Assembly: GCA_900316795.1 (NCBI GenBank)
Contig: ONEF01000003.1
Location: 124,001-188,000, forward strand
Direction of reading: 5' to 3'
Length of the DNA: 64,000 nucleotides
DNA from: an uncultured Bacteroidales bacterium
GTDB lineage: Bacteria; Bacteroidota; Bacteroidia; Bacteroidales; UBA932
Below, one piece after another: positions 36,015-44,590 of the stretch. Below the pieces are notes generated by a model. It was given only the letters and a program-made list of their open reading frames with translations. It did no database searches and was not told the DNA's origin. How positions within the stretch are numbered: position 1 is the stretch's first letter; every line of letters begins with the position of its first letter. The position numbers were made by a program, and so were the translations under genes.

Positions 36015-37427
36015 ATGAAAAGACTGTTTGCAGCGGCTGCGCTAGTACTGGCAGCATCGCTGAGCCTCCTGGGCCAGCCATACACCGGCCCTCAGACCAG
36101 CAAGGTCTATTCCGTCTCTGACTGGGAGCAGGTGCAAGCCAACCCTGACCTGGTGCTCTCCGATTACCAGCCATACCCCATCCTGGACCAGAACCCCGCC
36201 TCCATACCGGCTCTGACCAAAGCTCCAAAAGGCTACAGGCCGTTCTACATCAGCCACTACGGAAGACACGGCTCAAGGTGGCTCATCAGCACTGCCACAT
36301 ACACAAGACCGGTAGCCTTCCTGAAGAAGGCAAAGACGGAGGGCAAACTCACTCCTCTGGGAGAAGACGTGCTCGCAAGGCTGGAGAAAGTTGAACTGGC
36401 AGTCAGAGGCCGCTACGGAGAACTCACCAGTCTGGGAGCGGAGCAGCATCGCCAGATTGCCGGGAGGATGTTCAGAAACTTTCCCCGAGTGTTCAAGGGA
36501 GATGTGGAGATAGACGCAAAGTCCACGGTAATAATCCGCTGCATACTCAGCATGGAGTCTTTCTGCATGAGACTCAAGGAACTGAATCCGAGGCTCCGTA
36601 TAACCAACGATGCCTCCAACCACGATATGTACTACATGAACAACCAGGACCCTGACAAGTTCTTCAGCAACATAACATCAGACCCAAAGAACGCGGAGAT
36701 TCTGGAGGAATACAAGAACAGGATATTCAAGACAGACCGCCTTGTTACATCTTTGGTCAAGGACACCTCCTGGTTCAAAACCTACAACGAGAAATTTGCT
36801 TTCAAGGACAACCCTGAGAAACTTCCGAAGTACACTGCATCAGGACTGTTCTACGATGTAACTGAACTTTGCATCAGCCTGCCTAACACAGACCTGGATG
36901 TCAGCCTGATGGATGTGGTATCCCTCGAAGACATGCACCAGCTCAACCTCTACCGCAATCTGGGCTCCTACAGATATGCCGGTTTCTGCGATATGGGTCA
37001 AAAAGTCACTCCTTACCGTCAGACCTACCTTCTGAAGAACATTCTCGAGACGGCAGACCGGCAAATTGCCAAGGTCGGAACAGATGGAAAGAAGAGCGCC
37101 GGAGCCACTCTGCGATTCGGGCACGACTCCAACCTGATGCCGCTGTGCTCCCTGATGGACATAGACGGAGCCGGAGTCTATGAGCCGGACAATGACAATG
37201 TTGCCAATGTCTGGAACATGGAGCATTACATTCCGAAGGCAGGAAACCTGCAATTCGTCTTCTACGGCAAGAAAGGCTCTCCTGTGCTGGTCAAGGTCCT
37301 TCTCAACGAGCATGAGGCAACACTCCCCGTAGAAACGGACAAGTTTCCATATTATGAGTGGAACAAGGTCAAAGCCTTCTACCAGAACATTCTCGACAAT
37401 TCACCTATAAAGGAAAGATTCCAGTAG
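36015..37427 (+). CDS. exported histidine-type phosphatase
   Basis: A 470-residue histidine phosphatase of clan 2 (acid phosphatase, phytase or MINPP-like). The signal peptide ends SLLGQ (about residue 21). The catalytic motif is SHYGRHGSRW with RHGSR at residues 84-88, and the C-terminal proton-donor motif is RFGHDSNLMPL. The body is of the length and layout of Bacteroidetes MINPP/phytases, which release phosphate from inositol phosphates outside the cytosol; the actual substrate is inferred. It follows the symporter by 13 bases. Confidence 0.88.
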   Translation: MKRLFAAAALVLAASLSLLGQPYTGPQTSKVYSVSDWEQVQANPDLVLSDYQPYPILDQNPASIPALTKAPKGYRPFYISHYGRHGSRWLISTATYTRPVAFLKKAKTEGKLTPLGEDVLARLEKVELAVRGRYGELTSLGAEQHRQIAGRMFRNFPRVFKGDVEIDAKSTVIIRCILSMESFCMRLKELNPRLRITNDASNHDMYYMNNQDPDKFFSNITSDPKNAEILEEYKNRIFKTDRLVTSLVKDTSWFKTYNEKFAFKDNPEKLPKYTASGLFYDVTELCISLPNTDLDVSLMDVVSLEDMHQLNLYRNLGSYRYAGFCDMGQKVTPYRQTYLLKNILETADRQIAKVGTDGKKSAGATLRFGHDSNLMPLCSLMDIDGAGVYEPDNDNVANVWNMEHYIPKAGNLQFVFYGKKGSPVLVKVLLNEHEATLPVETDKFPYYEWNKVKAFYQNILDNSPIKERFQ

Positions 37428-37447
37428 AATCTGGAGGAAACCTAAAC

Positions 37448-37461
37448 TTTATCGCGATAAA
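37448..37461. repeat. copy of the dispersed palindrome TTTATCGCGATAAA
   Basis: A perfect 14-bp palindrome in the 46-base gap before the next start codon. The core TTATCGCGAT also occurs at 33595-33604, 34758-34767, 43651-43660 and 54714-54723, and inverted at 1271-1280. Confidence 0.6.
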
Positions 37462-37473
37462 AAAACAAATGTC

Positions 37474-38562
37474 ATGAAAAGGATTATTGCAACAATTGCC
37501 CTCACGCTCTCCATAAGTTGGTGGAGCATCGCCCTTGCCCAGGAGAACACTACTGAAACCAATGCCCCCAAGGACACGCTGAACATAAATTTCCTCAAGC
37601 ATACCGACCCTGGAGATATCCTGCCTTTCAAGTACATCTACCAGAGAGCCAAGATCAGCACGGACACAACCATAACCTGCGCCGTTTCCAAGGACATAGA
37701 GATGGAAATCCTGGAAAACAACAAAGAAGACGAATATGTGGTTGCCAAAATCACCCAGTCCGGCTACAAAAAAAACGGGAAAGAAAGCCTGTCTCCTGAT
37801 TATTACAGGGTGAATTATGTTGCAGAGTCTCTGCCTGTAGAAATTACCATCGACTATGACGGGACCATGTATGGAGCATCAGACTCTTTGGTTTCCAGAG
37901 CTATACGCAACCTGCACTTTGTTTCTGACACCCTCAGCAAAAGCCCGGCTAACGTCAATGGAGCTTCCAGGGAAGAAATCTTTGAAGCTTTTTCATACAT
38001 TGCAGACACAGCCTATGTGATGAGAGACTTTGTCACGGACCTTTCCAACCTCTTCTTCGCCGGAATTTACCAATTGGCCGAAAACGAAAGCTACTCAACA
38101 ACAGACAGTCTGCTCTGCAATATAGACAACAAGAAACACCCGGTCATAACAACCTTCGGATGGGATCAGGAGGCGTCCGAGGAAAACGACCAGCTCAAGC
38201 CGTTTTATGTGATAAGGTTATTCAGCGCCAAGGATCCTATGCTCTTCATAGAGGAATTTGATTCCGAAGTCAGTGAAGATGATGCCAAGAAGCTGATTGA
38301 AAAATACGGCAGGAGACTGCTCCACGTCAGTGAGACCACTATACTGGCAGACAAGGCGATGGGAATCCCTGTCATGGTAGAGACCGATATCGTTGACGGA
38401 TTCTACGAGAAACTAGGAGACGACTACATAAGCCTGGCCAAAATCATAATAGCCCTGGACTACGAAAAGCTGATGGCTATGCAAGACGGGGACGAAGATG
38501 AGGAAGACGAGGATGACGGCGAAACCCGATACGATGACTACGGCTTCATAAAAGTCAAGTAG
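37474..38562 (+). CDS. exported protein of unknown function with acidic tail
   Basis: A 362-residue protein not recognised. A signal peptide MKRIIATIALTLSISWWSIALAQ is visible; there are no further membrane segments. The body mixes beta and alpha stretches with no cysteine pairs or metal motifs. The last 35 residues include an Asp/Glu run (GDEDEEDEDDGE) and end GFIKVK. It is the last gene of a run with the racemase, symporter and histidine phosphatase, before a strong terminator. A periplasmic location is inferred; the function is unknown. Confidence 0.75.
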   Translation: MKRIIATIALTLSISWWSIALAQENTTETNAPKDTLNINFLKHTDPGDILPFKYIYQRAKISTDTTITCAVSKDIEMEILENNKEDEYVVAKITQSGYKKNGKESLSPDYYRVNYVAESLPVEITIDYDGTMYGASDSLVSRAIRNLHFVSDTLSKSPANVNGASREEIFEAFSYIADTAYVMRDFVTDLSNLFFAGIYQLAENESYSTTDSLLCNIDNKKHPVITTFGWDQEASEENDQLKPFYVIRLFSAKDPMLFIEEFDSEVSEDDAKKLIEKYGRRLLHVSETTILADKAMGIPVMVETDIVDGFYEKLGDDYISLAKIIIALDYEKLMAMQDGDEDEEDEDDGETRYDDYGFIKVK

Positions 38563-38570
38563 GCAGGAAC

Positions 38571-38602
38571 AAAAAAAGAGACTCGTTTGAGTCTCTTTTT
38601 TT
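38571..38602. terminator. bidirectional intrinsic terminator
   Basis: GAGACTC and GAGTCTC pair about a GTTT loop, flanked by seven A and seven T. It ends both the plus-strand operon and the minus-strand tRNA transcript. Confidence 0.9.
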
Positions 38603-38603
38603 G

Positions 38604-38676
38604 TGGTGTCACCGGGAATCGAACCAGGGACACAAGGATTTTCAGTCCTTTGCTCTACCAACTGAGCTATGACACC
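38604..38676 (-). tRNA. tRNA-Phe (GAA)
   Basis: A 73-base cloverleaf: acceptor GGTGTCA/TGACACC with discriminator A, D-arm AGCTCAGTTGGTAGAGC, anticodon stem-loop GGACTGAAAATCC with anticodon GAA at 38641-38643, and T-arm CTGGTTCGATTCCCGG. The CCA end is not encoded. Confidence 0.96.
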
Positions 38677-38691
38677 ATCGGTTTGGGAGTG

Positions 38692-38721
38692 CAAATATAG
38701 AGAATATTTTTAATTTTGCAA
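38692..38721 (-). promoter_or_regulatory. promoter of tRNA-Phe
   Basis: On minus, TTG (38721-38719), a 19-base spacer and TATATTTG (38699-38692) lie about 16 bases before the mature 5' end. Confidence 0.6.
38711..38718 (+). promoter_or_regulatory. -7 promoter element for priA, implying a leaderless mRNA
   Basis: TAATTTTG fits TAnnTTTG and ends 5 bases before the priA ATG. Confidence 0.45.
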
Positions 38722-38723
38722 CT

Positions 38724-40850
38724 ATGGAAGGGCAATTTGTTTTTTATGCTTCTGTCATTATCCCGATAAAGTTCGAGGAGGAGATATTCTATGGCGTAAC
38801 GGAGGGGATGAGAGAGGTTTCTGCAGGAAGCTGGGTAGAAGTGGATTTTGGGCAGAAATCTTTTCAGGGGGTTGTGAAAAGATGCGTCTCCTGGGCCCAG
38901 ATGCCTCCCAAAAGCAGGGCTATGGAACTTAAACCCCTGAAAAAAGCCCTGGACAAAAAGCCGGTCCTGCTTTCTGAAATCCGTTTCTGGGAAACGATTG
39001 CCAGATATTATCTCTGCACTACGGGTGAGGTGTTCAAGGCCGCATACCCAATCCTTACCATAAGGCAGCAGGAAGTTTCTTCCCACAAAAAAGCCGAAGA
39101 CGTAATAAAAGCCATAAAAGAAGAGGAGCAAGAGAGACTCAAGCTCAGGAGCGGCGGAGAAGAAGACCTGATCCTTTTGTCCGAAGCCCAGAAAAAAGCC
39201 TATGAAGAAATCTTGGAAAAGATTGAAACCAAGACCATCCTGCTGGAAGGAGTTACCGGGAGCGGGAAGACTGAAATCTACATAAAGCTTATAGACAAAT
39301 ACCTTTCTCTGGGAAAAGACGTGCTTTACCTTGTGCCGGAAATAGCTATGGGGAACCATCTGCACCAAAGGCTCAAAAACCGTTACGGAGAACAGCTTCT
39401 GGTCTTCCATTCTTCGGTAACCCAGGCGAACAAGAAACTTGTGAGAGATGTATTGACATACAACAATCCGGAAGGCGGGAAAAGGCCGCCCGTGGTCGTG
39501 CTCGGAACAAGGTCTTCAGTGTTCCTCCCGATGGAAAACCTTGGACTGGTGGTAATTGACGAGGAACACGACCCAAGTTTCAAGCAGGATGACCCTGCCC
39601 CGCGTTACAACGGCAGAGACGCGGCCTCCCTGCTTGCCCAGATGCTTGGGGCCAAAGTCCTGATGGGCAGTGCAACTCCTTCATTTGAAAGTCTATATAA
39701 CTGCTTTACAAGAAAGTTTGCCAGAGTCGCTCTGTCAGAAAAGTATTTCAAGGCCCCGCCTCCTGAAGTTACCGTGATAGATACCATCTGGACAAGGAAA
39801 AGCCACCAGATGAAAGGCAGTTTCTCCCAGCAGTTGATAAATCTGATAGAAAAGACTGTCGCTGAGAAAAAACAGGTGCTTGTATTCCGCAACATACGTT
39901 CCTATTCTCCTGTGGTCCAATGCTCCAGCTGCGGTGAGCCTCTCAGGTGCCCTCACTGCAACGTGCCTCTGAGCTACCACCGCTATGACAATTCCCTAAG
40001 GTGCCACTGGTGCGAGTACAAGGCCCCCTATTCTCCCGTATGCCCATCCTGCAAGGAACAGGCGCTGGAACTAAAAGGAGCCGGCACCGAAAAAATCGAG
40101 GAGGAACTCAAGGAACTGTTCCCTTCTGCCTCAATAGCGCGCTATGATGCAGACATAGCCCAAAGCAAGAAAGAGAGCCAAAAGGTCCTCAGCGATTTTG
40201 CCTCCGGCAAGACAGACATACTGGTAGGCACGCAGATGACGAGCAAAGGGTTTGACTTTGAAAACCTTGCCCTTGTGGCCGTAATCCAGGCAGACACCAT
40301 ACTGTCACAGCAGGATTTCAGGGCTGACGAAAAATCCATGCAACTTTTCATACAGCTTCTGGGAAGGAGCGGAAGGAGAACCACCAAAGGACACCTTGTC
40401 ATACAGACCAACCAGAAAAACCATCCTGTCATAAAGGAAATTGAAGAGATGGCCAAAAGGCTGGCCTGGGAATACGAGACAGGGACTCCTAACGCAGCCA
40501 ACTCCGACGAGAGACCTGAAGGAAACATGATGGCTGAAAGGAGCATGTACTGTTTCCCTCCATTCGTGCGGCTTGTGAACATCACTCTCAGGCACAAGAA
40601 CTACCACAGGCTGGAAACTGCCTCAAACTCCCTGGCCCATGTACTGAAGAATTCCCGTTCTTTCTCGGCGATAGAGATAAGCGGCCCCTTCCCTCCAAGG
40701 ATGGAAAAACTCCGCGATGAATACCAGATGTGCATTTCCGTCAAGTTTGCAAAGGACAAAAACCTCCAGGCAAACAAGGACGCCTTGAAGAAAGTGATTG
40801 ATCTTGTGAAAGTACCTGTGCAGGTGATCTTAGATGTCGATCCCGCCTGA
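38724..40850 (+). CDS. priA: primosomal protein N' (replication restart helicase)
   Basis: A 708-residue DEAH-type helicase that reloads the replisome at stalled forks. It shows an N-terminal DNA-binding domain (FYASVIIPIKFEEEIFYGV), Walker A GVTGSGKTEIY, the Walker B-type VVIDEEHDPSFKQ, and GSATPSFES. The zinc module has CSSCGEPLRCPHC and LRCHWCEYKAPYSPVCPSC (eight cysteines). The helicase motifs DADIAQSKKES and VGTQMTSKGFDFENL, plus QLLGRSGRR, follow. Full length. Its 3' end overlaps that of the convergent lipid kinase gene by 21 bases. Confidence 0.95.
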   Translation: MEGQFVFYASVIIPIKFEEEIFYGVTEGMREVSAGSWVEVDFGQKSFQGVVKRCVSWAQMPPKSRAMELKPLKKALDKKPVLLSEIRFWETIARYYLCTTGEVFKAAYPILTIRQQEVSSHKKAEDVIKAIKEEEQERLKLRSGGEEDLILLSEAQKKAYEEILEKIETKTILLEGVTGSGKTEIYIKLIDKYLSLGKDVLYLVPEIAMGNHLHQRLKNRYGEQLLVFHSSVTQANKKLVRDVLTYNNPEGGKRPPVVVLGTRSSVFLPMENLGLVVIDEEHDPSFKQDDPAPRYNGRDAASLLAQMLGAKVLMGSATPSFESLYNCFTRKFARVALSEKYFKAPPPEVTVIDTIWTRKSHQMKGSFSQQLINLIEKTVAEKKQVLVFRNIRSYSPVVQCSSCGEPLRCPHCNVPLSYHRYDNSLRCHWCEYKAPYSPVCPSCKEQALELKGAGTEKIEEELKELFPSASIARYDADIAQSKKESQKVLSDFASGKTDILVGTQMTSKGFDFENLALVAVIQADTILSQQDFRADEKSMQLFIQLLGRSGRRTTKGHLVIQTNQKNHPVIKEIEEMAKRLAWEYETGTPNAANSDERPEGNMMAERSMYCFPPFVRLVNITLRHKNYHRLETASNSLAHVLKNSRSFSAIEISGPFPPRMEKLRDEYQMCISVKFAKDKNLQANKDALKKVIDLVKVPVQVILDVDPA

Positions 40851-41792
40851 CATCTTATAAGAGGACCCCACAACTACCTTTATGCTCTTCGGAACCAAGG
40901 CGAACTTGAACGGAGAAGTACCTACCGCCTCTCCGTCTATCTCGATCCTGGTTTCAGGATTTGTGGTTATCTCTATCGTACGGCACTGGGTGTAATCCAC
41001 CTCGGGAAGAGTGTATATCTTGCCTGAATACAGCAACTTGAAATTCCGGATGACTTTCAGTTTAGGTATGTCCTTAATGATTGTAAGGTCCAGAAGGCCG
41101 TCGTCAATGGCAGCGTTAGGTGTCTGCTGCATACCTCCTCCGTTGAACCTTCCGATACCGACTGCCCCGGAAAAGACCATTCCGCTATAGAAGGGTTTCC
41201 CGTCCACCTTTATGTCAAAGTGATTGTTCCTGAATCTCAGAAGGGTGTTGAAAGTACTTCTCAAATAGAGGTTCTTGCTGTACTTGCCCTCATCTTTGAG
41301 ATTGTTGTACTTGAGGTTCACTATGGCGTCAAAGCCAAGGCCTGCCACATTTGCCATGTACCTTACATGCGGCACCCTGGTCTCCAGAAACTCTACCCGC
41401 CCAACATCCTGAAGCACAGTACGTTTCTGCACGAGAGCTTCAACGGCCTCTGAATAAGTGGAAGAAATTCCGTACATCCTTATCCAGTCATTTCCTGTTC
41501 CGGTCGGAATCACGGCCAGGAAAATATCTGTCGTAGGCACGGCTTTCTGTATGAAAATGCCGTTCACCACCTCGTGGATGGTTCCGTCTCCACCTACAGC
41601 AACTATGTGACGGTAGCCTTTGTTTATGGCACTGACAGTCAGTTCTATTGCATGAAACTTATGCTCAGTGAACACACAGGTAAACTTCAAACCGCTGTTG
41701 TACATCTGGTTCGAAATCACGGGCCAGTCTTTGAGACCTTTCCCGCTTCCCGCCTTGGGATTCACTATCACCATCCAGCTTTCTGTAGTCAT
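40830..41792 (-). CDS. diacylglycerol/lipid kinase family protein
   Basis: A 320-residue soluble lipid kinase of the DagK/YegS family. The nucleotide-binding motif is VAVGGDGTIHEVVNG and the second glycine-rich motif is AVIPTGTGNDWIRMYGI. A C-terminal beta-sandwich carries FSGAVGIGRFNGGGMQQTP and IEIDGEAVGTSPF. The N-terminus WMVIVNPKAGSGKG is typical. The lipid substrate is unknown. A TATTTTTG element on minus at 41808-41801 lies close upstream. Confidence 0.9.
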   Translation of the reverse strand: MTTESWMVIVNPKAGSGKGLKDWPVISNQMYNSGLKFTCVFTEHKFHAIELTVSAINKGYRHIVAVGGDGTIHEVVNGIFIQKAVPTTDIFLAVIPTGTGNDWIRMYGISSTYSEAVEALVQKRTVLQDVGRVEFLETRVPHVRYMANVAGLGFDAIVNLKYNNLKDEGKYSKNLYLRSTFNTLLRFRNNHFDIKVDGKPFYSGMVFSGAVGIGRFNGGGMQQTPNAAIDDGLLDLTIIKDIPKLKVIRNFKLLYSGKIYTLPEVDYTQCRTIEITTNPETRIEIDGEAVGTSPFKFALVPKSIKVVVGSSYKMSGGIDI

Positions 41793-41896
41793 AACGGGTA
41801 CAAAAATAATTCTTTTGTTCTACAAATTAAACTATCTTAAGCACTGAACAGAGCTTTGTGTAAATAAACAAATAACCAGTAATCTGATTTTTTTGC

Positions 41897-41904
41897 TATT
41901 TTTG
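41897..41904 (+). promoter_or_regulatory. -7 promoter element for parAB
   Basis: TATTTTTG, matching TAnnTTTG. It lies 19 bases before the preferred parA start, leaving a very short leader. Confidence 0.5.
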
Positions 41905-41923
41905 TTGGGTTATGCAAAATAAT

Positions 41924-42703
41924 ATGGGAAAAGTTATTTCTATAGCAAATCAGAAAGGCGGAGTGGGCAAGACCACAACCGCAATAAACCTGGCTGCATC
42001 GCTGGCCGTGCTGGAGAAGAAGACGCTGCTGATAGATGCGGATCCTCAGGCAAATGCCACTTCCGGACTGAACTTCAATCCCAATTCCACAGATAAGAAA
42101 ACAATTTATGAAGTACTTGTAGGAATAAGGGATATTGAAGAAATACTGCTCGAGACAGAGATCAAGAACCTCAGCGTGGCTCCGTCTCACATCAACCTTG
42201 CCGGAGCCGAAATAGAGCTCGTGGAAAACATAGACTCAATTGAAGAGAGGGCAAAGCAGCTCAAGAAAGCCATTTCAGGCATCAGAGAGAAGTTTGATTA
42301 CATAATCATAGACTGCGCGCCATCCCTGGCTACCGTAACCATCAATGCCTTGGTGGCTTCAGATTCGGTGATCATTCCTATCCAGAGCGAGTTCTTTGCA
42401 CTGGAAGGTCTGGGCAAACTGCTCAACAACATCAAACTTATCCAGGGAGAGCTGAATCCCGACCTTACAATAGAGGGTTTCCTTCTCACGATGTTCGACT
42501 CCAGGCTCAGACTGGCAAACCAGGTTGCAGAAGAAGTCAGACGGCACTTCGGAGCTATGGTTTTTGAAACAATCATCAACCGCAACGTAAGGCTCAGCGA
42601 AGCTCCAAGCCACGGAAAGCCTGTCATACTGTATGATGCAATGAGCAATGGCTCTAACAACTACTTAAACCTGGCCAAGGAGGTCATAGCAAAGAACCAG
42701 TAA
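41924..42703 (+). CDS. parA: chromosome-partitioning ATPase ParA (Soj)
   Basis: Deviant Walker A ATPase that moves ParB-bound origins. GKVISIANQKGGVGKTTTAI carries the deviant Walker A (KGGVGKTT), then LLIDADPQANATSGL, DYIIIDCAPSLATVTINAL (Walker B) and VIIPIQSEFFALEGLGKLL. It is 259 residues from the ATG at 41924. An ATG four codons upstream (41912) is possible but leaves almost no leader after the promoter element. parB follows after one base. Confidence 0.95.
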   Translation: MGKVISIANQKGGVGKTTTAINLAASLAVLEKKTLLIDADPQANATSGLNFNPNSTDKKTIYEVLVGIRDIEEILLETEIKNLSVAPSHINLAGAEIELVENIDSIEERAKQLKKAISGIREKFDYIIIDCAPSLATVTINALVASDSVIIPIQSEFFALEGLGKLLNNIKLIQGELNPDLTIEGFLLTMFDSRLRLANQVAEEVRRHFGAMVFETIINRNVRLSEAPSHGKPVILYDAMSNGSNNYLNLAKEVIAKNQ

Positions 42704-42704
42704 T

Positions 42705-43607
42705 ATGTCCAACAAGAACCAGAACAAAGGATTGGGCAGAGGCCTGGATGCCTTGCTTTCAAATGCAGGACAGGACTCCGGCATAAGGCACGACAACTCG
42801 TCTTCTCCTCTTACCTCGATAAAAGAAATAGAACTTTCACAGATAATCCCCAACCCGTTCCAGCCTCGCAGCGAATTTGACAGGCAAAAGCTTCAGGAAC
42901 TGGCGGACTCTATTAAACAGCTGGGTGTAATCCAGCCTATTACGGTCAAGAAGATTTCTGTGGGGCGGTACCAGATCATAAGCGGAGAAAGAAGATTCAG
43001 GGCAAGCGGAATCGCAGGCCTGTCCACAATTCCGGCATACGTGAAGGAGGTGGACGAAGACTCCATGCTTGAGATGGCCCTGGTTGAGAATATACAGAGG
43101 GAAGACCTGGATGCAATAGACATAGCCATAAGTTTCCAGAGGCTTATAGACGAATGCCATCTTACCCAGGAGGCTCTGAGTCCGAGAGTCGGAAAGAACA
43201 GGGCCACAATAGCCAATTACCTGAGACTGCTGAAGCTTCCTCCGAAAATCCAGATGGCTATCAAGAGCGGCGCCTTGACTATGGGCCATGCCAAGGCCAT
43301 ACTGTCAATGGATAAGGAAGATGCCCAAATACGTTTGGCTGAGAGAGTTGTATCTGAAGGACTCTCCGTAAGGGAGACAGAAGCCCTCGCCCAGAAACCA
43401 GCCGCCGCAACTCCTAAGAAAGAATCACAACCGGCAGTGGCCGTGCCTCAAGCGGCTCAGTCTGTGGGAGACATATTCGGGAAGTATTTCAGCGGAAAAA
43501 TATCTGTCAAGCCAAAGCGGAACGGAGGAGACATCGTCCTGCACTATAAAAACCTTGAACAGCTCAACGTTCTCCTGAAAGCCTTAAAGGAACACAATTT
43601 GCAGTAA
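42705..43607 (+). CDS. parB: chromosome-partitioning protein ParB (Spo0J)
   Basis: Binds parS centromere sites and acts as a CTP-dependent clamp with ParA. It is 300 residues. The N-terminus GLGRGLDALLS is followed by the ParB/Srx domain (IIPNPFQPRSEFDRQKLQEL, YQIISGERRFRASGIAGL, MALVENIQREDLDAIDIA). The helix-turn-helix region is LSPRVGKNRATIANYLRLL, and a C-terminal dimer domain (about 240-300) completes it. No canonical parS-like GTTTCACGTGAAAC is seen in the window. Confidence 0.95.
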   Translation: MSNKNQNKGLGRGLDALLSNAGQDSGIRHDNSSSPLTSIKEIELSQIIPNPFQPRSEFDRQKLQELADSIKQLGVIQPITVKKISVGRYQIISGERRFRASGIAGLSTIPAYVKEVDEDSMLEMALVENIQREDLDAIDIAISFQRLIDECHLTQEALSPRVGKNRATIANYLRLLKLPPKIQMAIKSGALTMGHAKAILSMDKEDAQIRLAERVVSEGLSVRETEALAQKPAAATPKKESQPAVAVPQAAQSVGDIFGKYFSGKISVKPKRNGGDIVLHYKNLEQLNVLLKALKEHNLQ

Positions 43608-43622
43608 ATCTTGCTTGTTAAA

Positions 43623-44567
43623 GTGAAAATCAGGTTAATCTACATATCAGTTATCGCGATAATTCTTGCAGCCATGCTGCCGGAAAGGGCCGGTGCGCAG
43701 TTCCGGGACAACAACAATGCGGCCGGCACGATGAAATCTGCTCTGGACAATATCACAGACACAACTGAATATGAAGTGGACAGCACCTACAGAAGATTTA
43801 CCATCGGGAGGTTCTTCAAAGGCCTCAAGCATGAAGACACATTGACCATTTCCAATGTGTTTTTCCCTGCAATGATCCTGCCCGGAACCGGTCAGATCTA
43901 CAATGGAGACTACTGGAAGCTCCCTATAGTCTATGGAACACTTGGAGGATGCATAGGAGGAGCCGCATTGTTCAACAAAAAATGGAAGAAAGACGGCAAG
44001 TCTTCTGACAAGAACATACGCAACGTGTTCATCTGGGGGGCTGTGGCCAGTTACTGGGGGCAGCTTACAGACCTTACCGTATCTTTCAAAAGCGACCAGA
44101 AACCTCTCCCCGGAAGGGCTTCTTTCTTCTCTTCCCTGGTTCCCGGACTCGGACAGGCCTACAACGGAGATTACTGGCACATCCCTATCTACTACGGAGG
44201 GTTCATGATCAGCGGCTACTGCTGGGCCTTCAACCAAAAGCAGTACAAACGCTACCGCAAGATTTACAGAGAGATAGGAGAAGGCACTTACACCGGACAC
44301 GTGACCGCTGAAAATGCCGTCTGGTTCAGAGACTACTACAGGAGAAACAGAGACTACTCCGTTCTTGCCACAACTTTGATTTACATACTGAATGTCATAG
44401 ACGCCAATGTGTTTGCACATTTCGCCCACTTCGACATCTCAGATGACATAACTTTCAATGTCCAGCCGGCAGTAATAACCCCGGAAATGCCGCAAACCGG
44501 GCTTTACACTTACAACCCGACATACAATTCGGCAAAGTTGGGCTTTGCCATGGACATTACTTTTTAG
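43623..44567 (+). CDS. DUF5683 family exported/membrane protein
   Basis: A protein of 314 residues from a GTG start at 43623 (a TTG four codons earlier is the alternative); there is no ATG before the signal peptide IRLIYISVIAIILAAM...RAGAQ. The body has the DUF5683 pattern repeated twice: FFPAMILPGTGQIYNGDYWKLPIVYGTLGG and SSLVPGLGQAYNGDYWHIPIYYGG, each with a hydrophobic segment. The function is unknown. Its place after parAB and before mltD is common in Bacteroidetes. The signal-peptide codons contain a TTATCGCGATAA palindrome. Confidence 0.85.
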   Translation: MKIRLIYISVIAIILAAMLPERAGAQFRDNNNAAGTMKSALDNITDTTEYEVDSTYRRFTIGRFFKGLKHEDTLTISNVFFPAMILPGTGQIYNGDYWKLPIVYGTLGGCIGGAALFNKKWKKDGKSSDKNIRNVFIWGAVASYWGQLTDLTVSFKSDQKPLPGRASFFSSLVPGLGQAYNGDYWHIPIYYGGFMISGYCWAFNQKQYKRYRKIYREIGEGTYTGHVTAENAVWFRDYYRRNRDYSVLATTLIYILNVIDANVFAHFAHFDISDDITFNVQPAVITPEMPQTGLYTYNPTYNSAKLGFAMDITF

Positions 44568-44590
44568 GAATATAACAGGAAAAAAGTGAT

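Noticed and set aside
40830-40850. Overlap of priA and lipid kinase 3' ends as a sign of misannotation
   Set aside because: Both reading frames are intact to family-like C-termini; a 21-base convergent overlap is acceptable.
41793-43610. Search for a parS site near parAB
   Set aside because: No palindrome close to GTTTCACGTGAAAC is seen; TTATCGCGAT is too different to call it parS.
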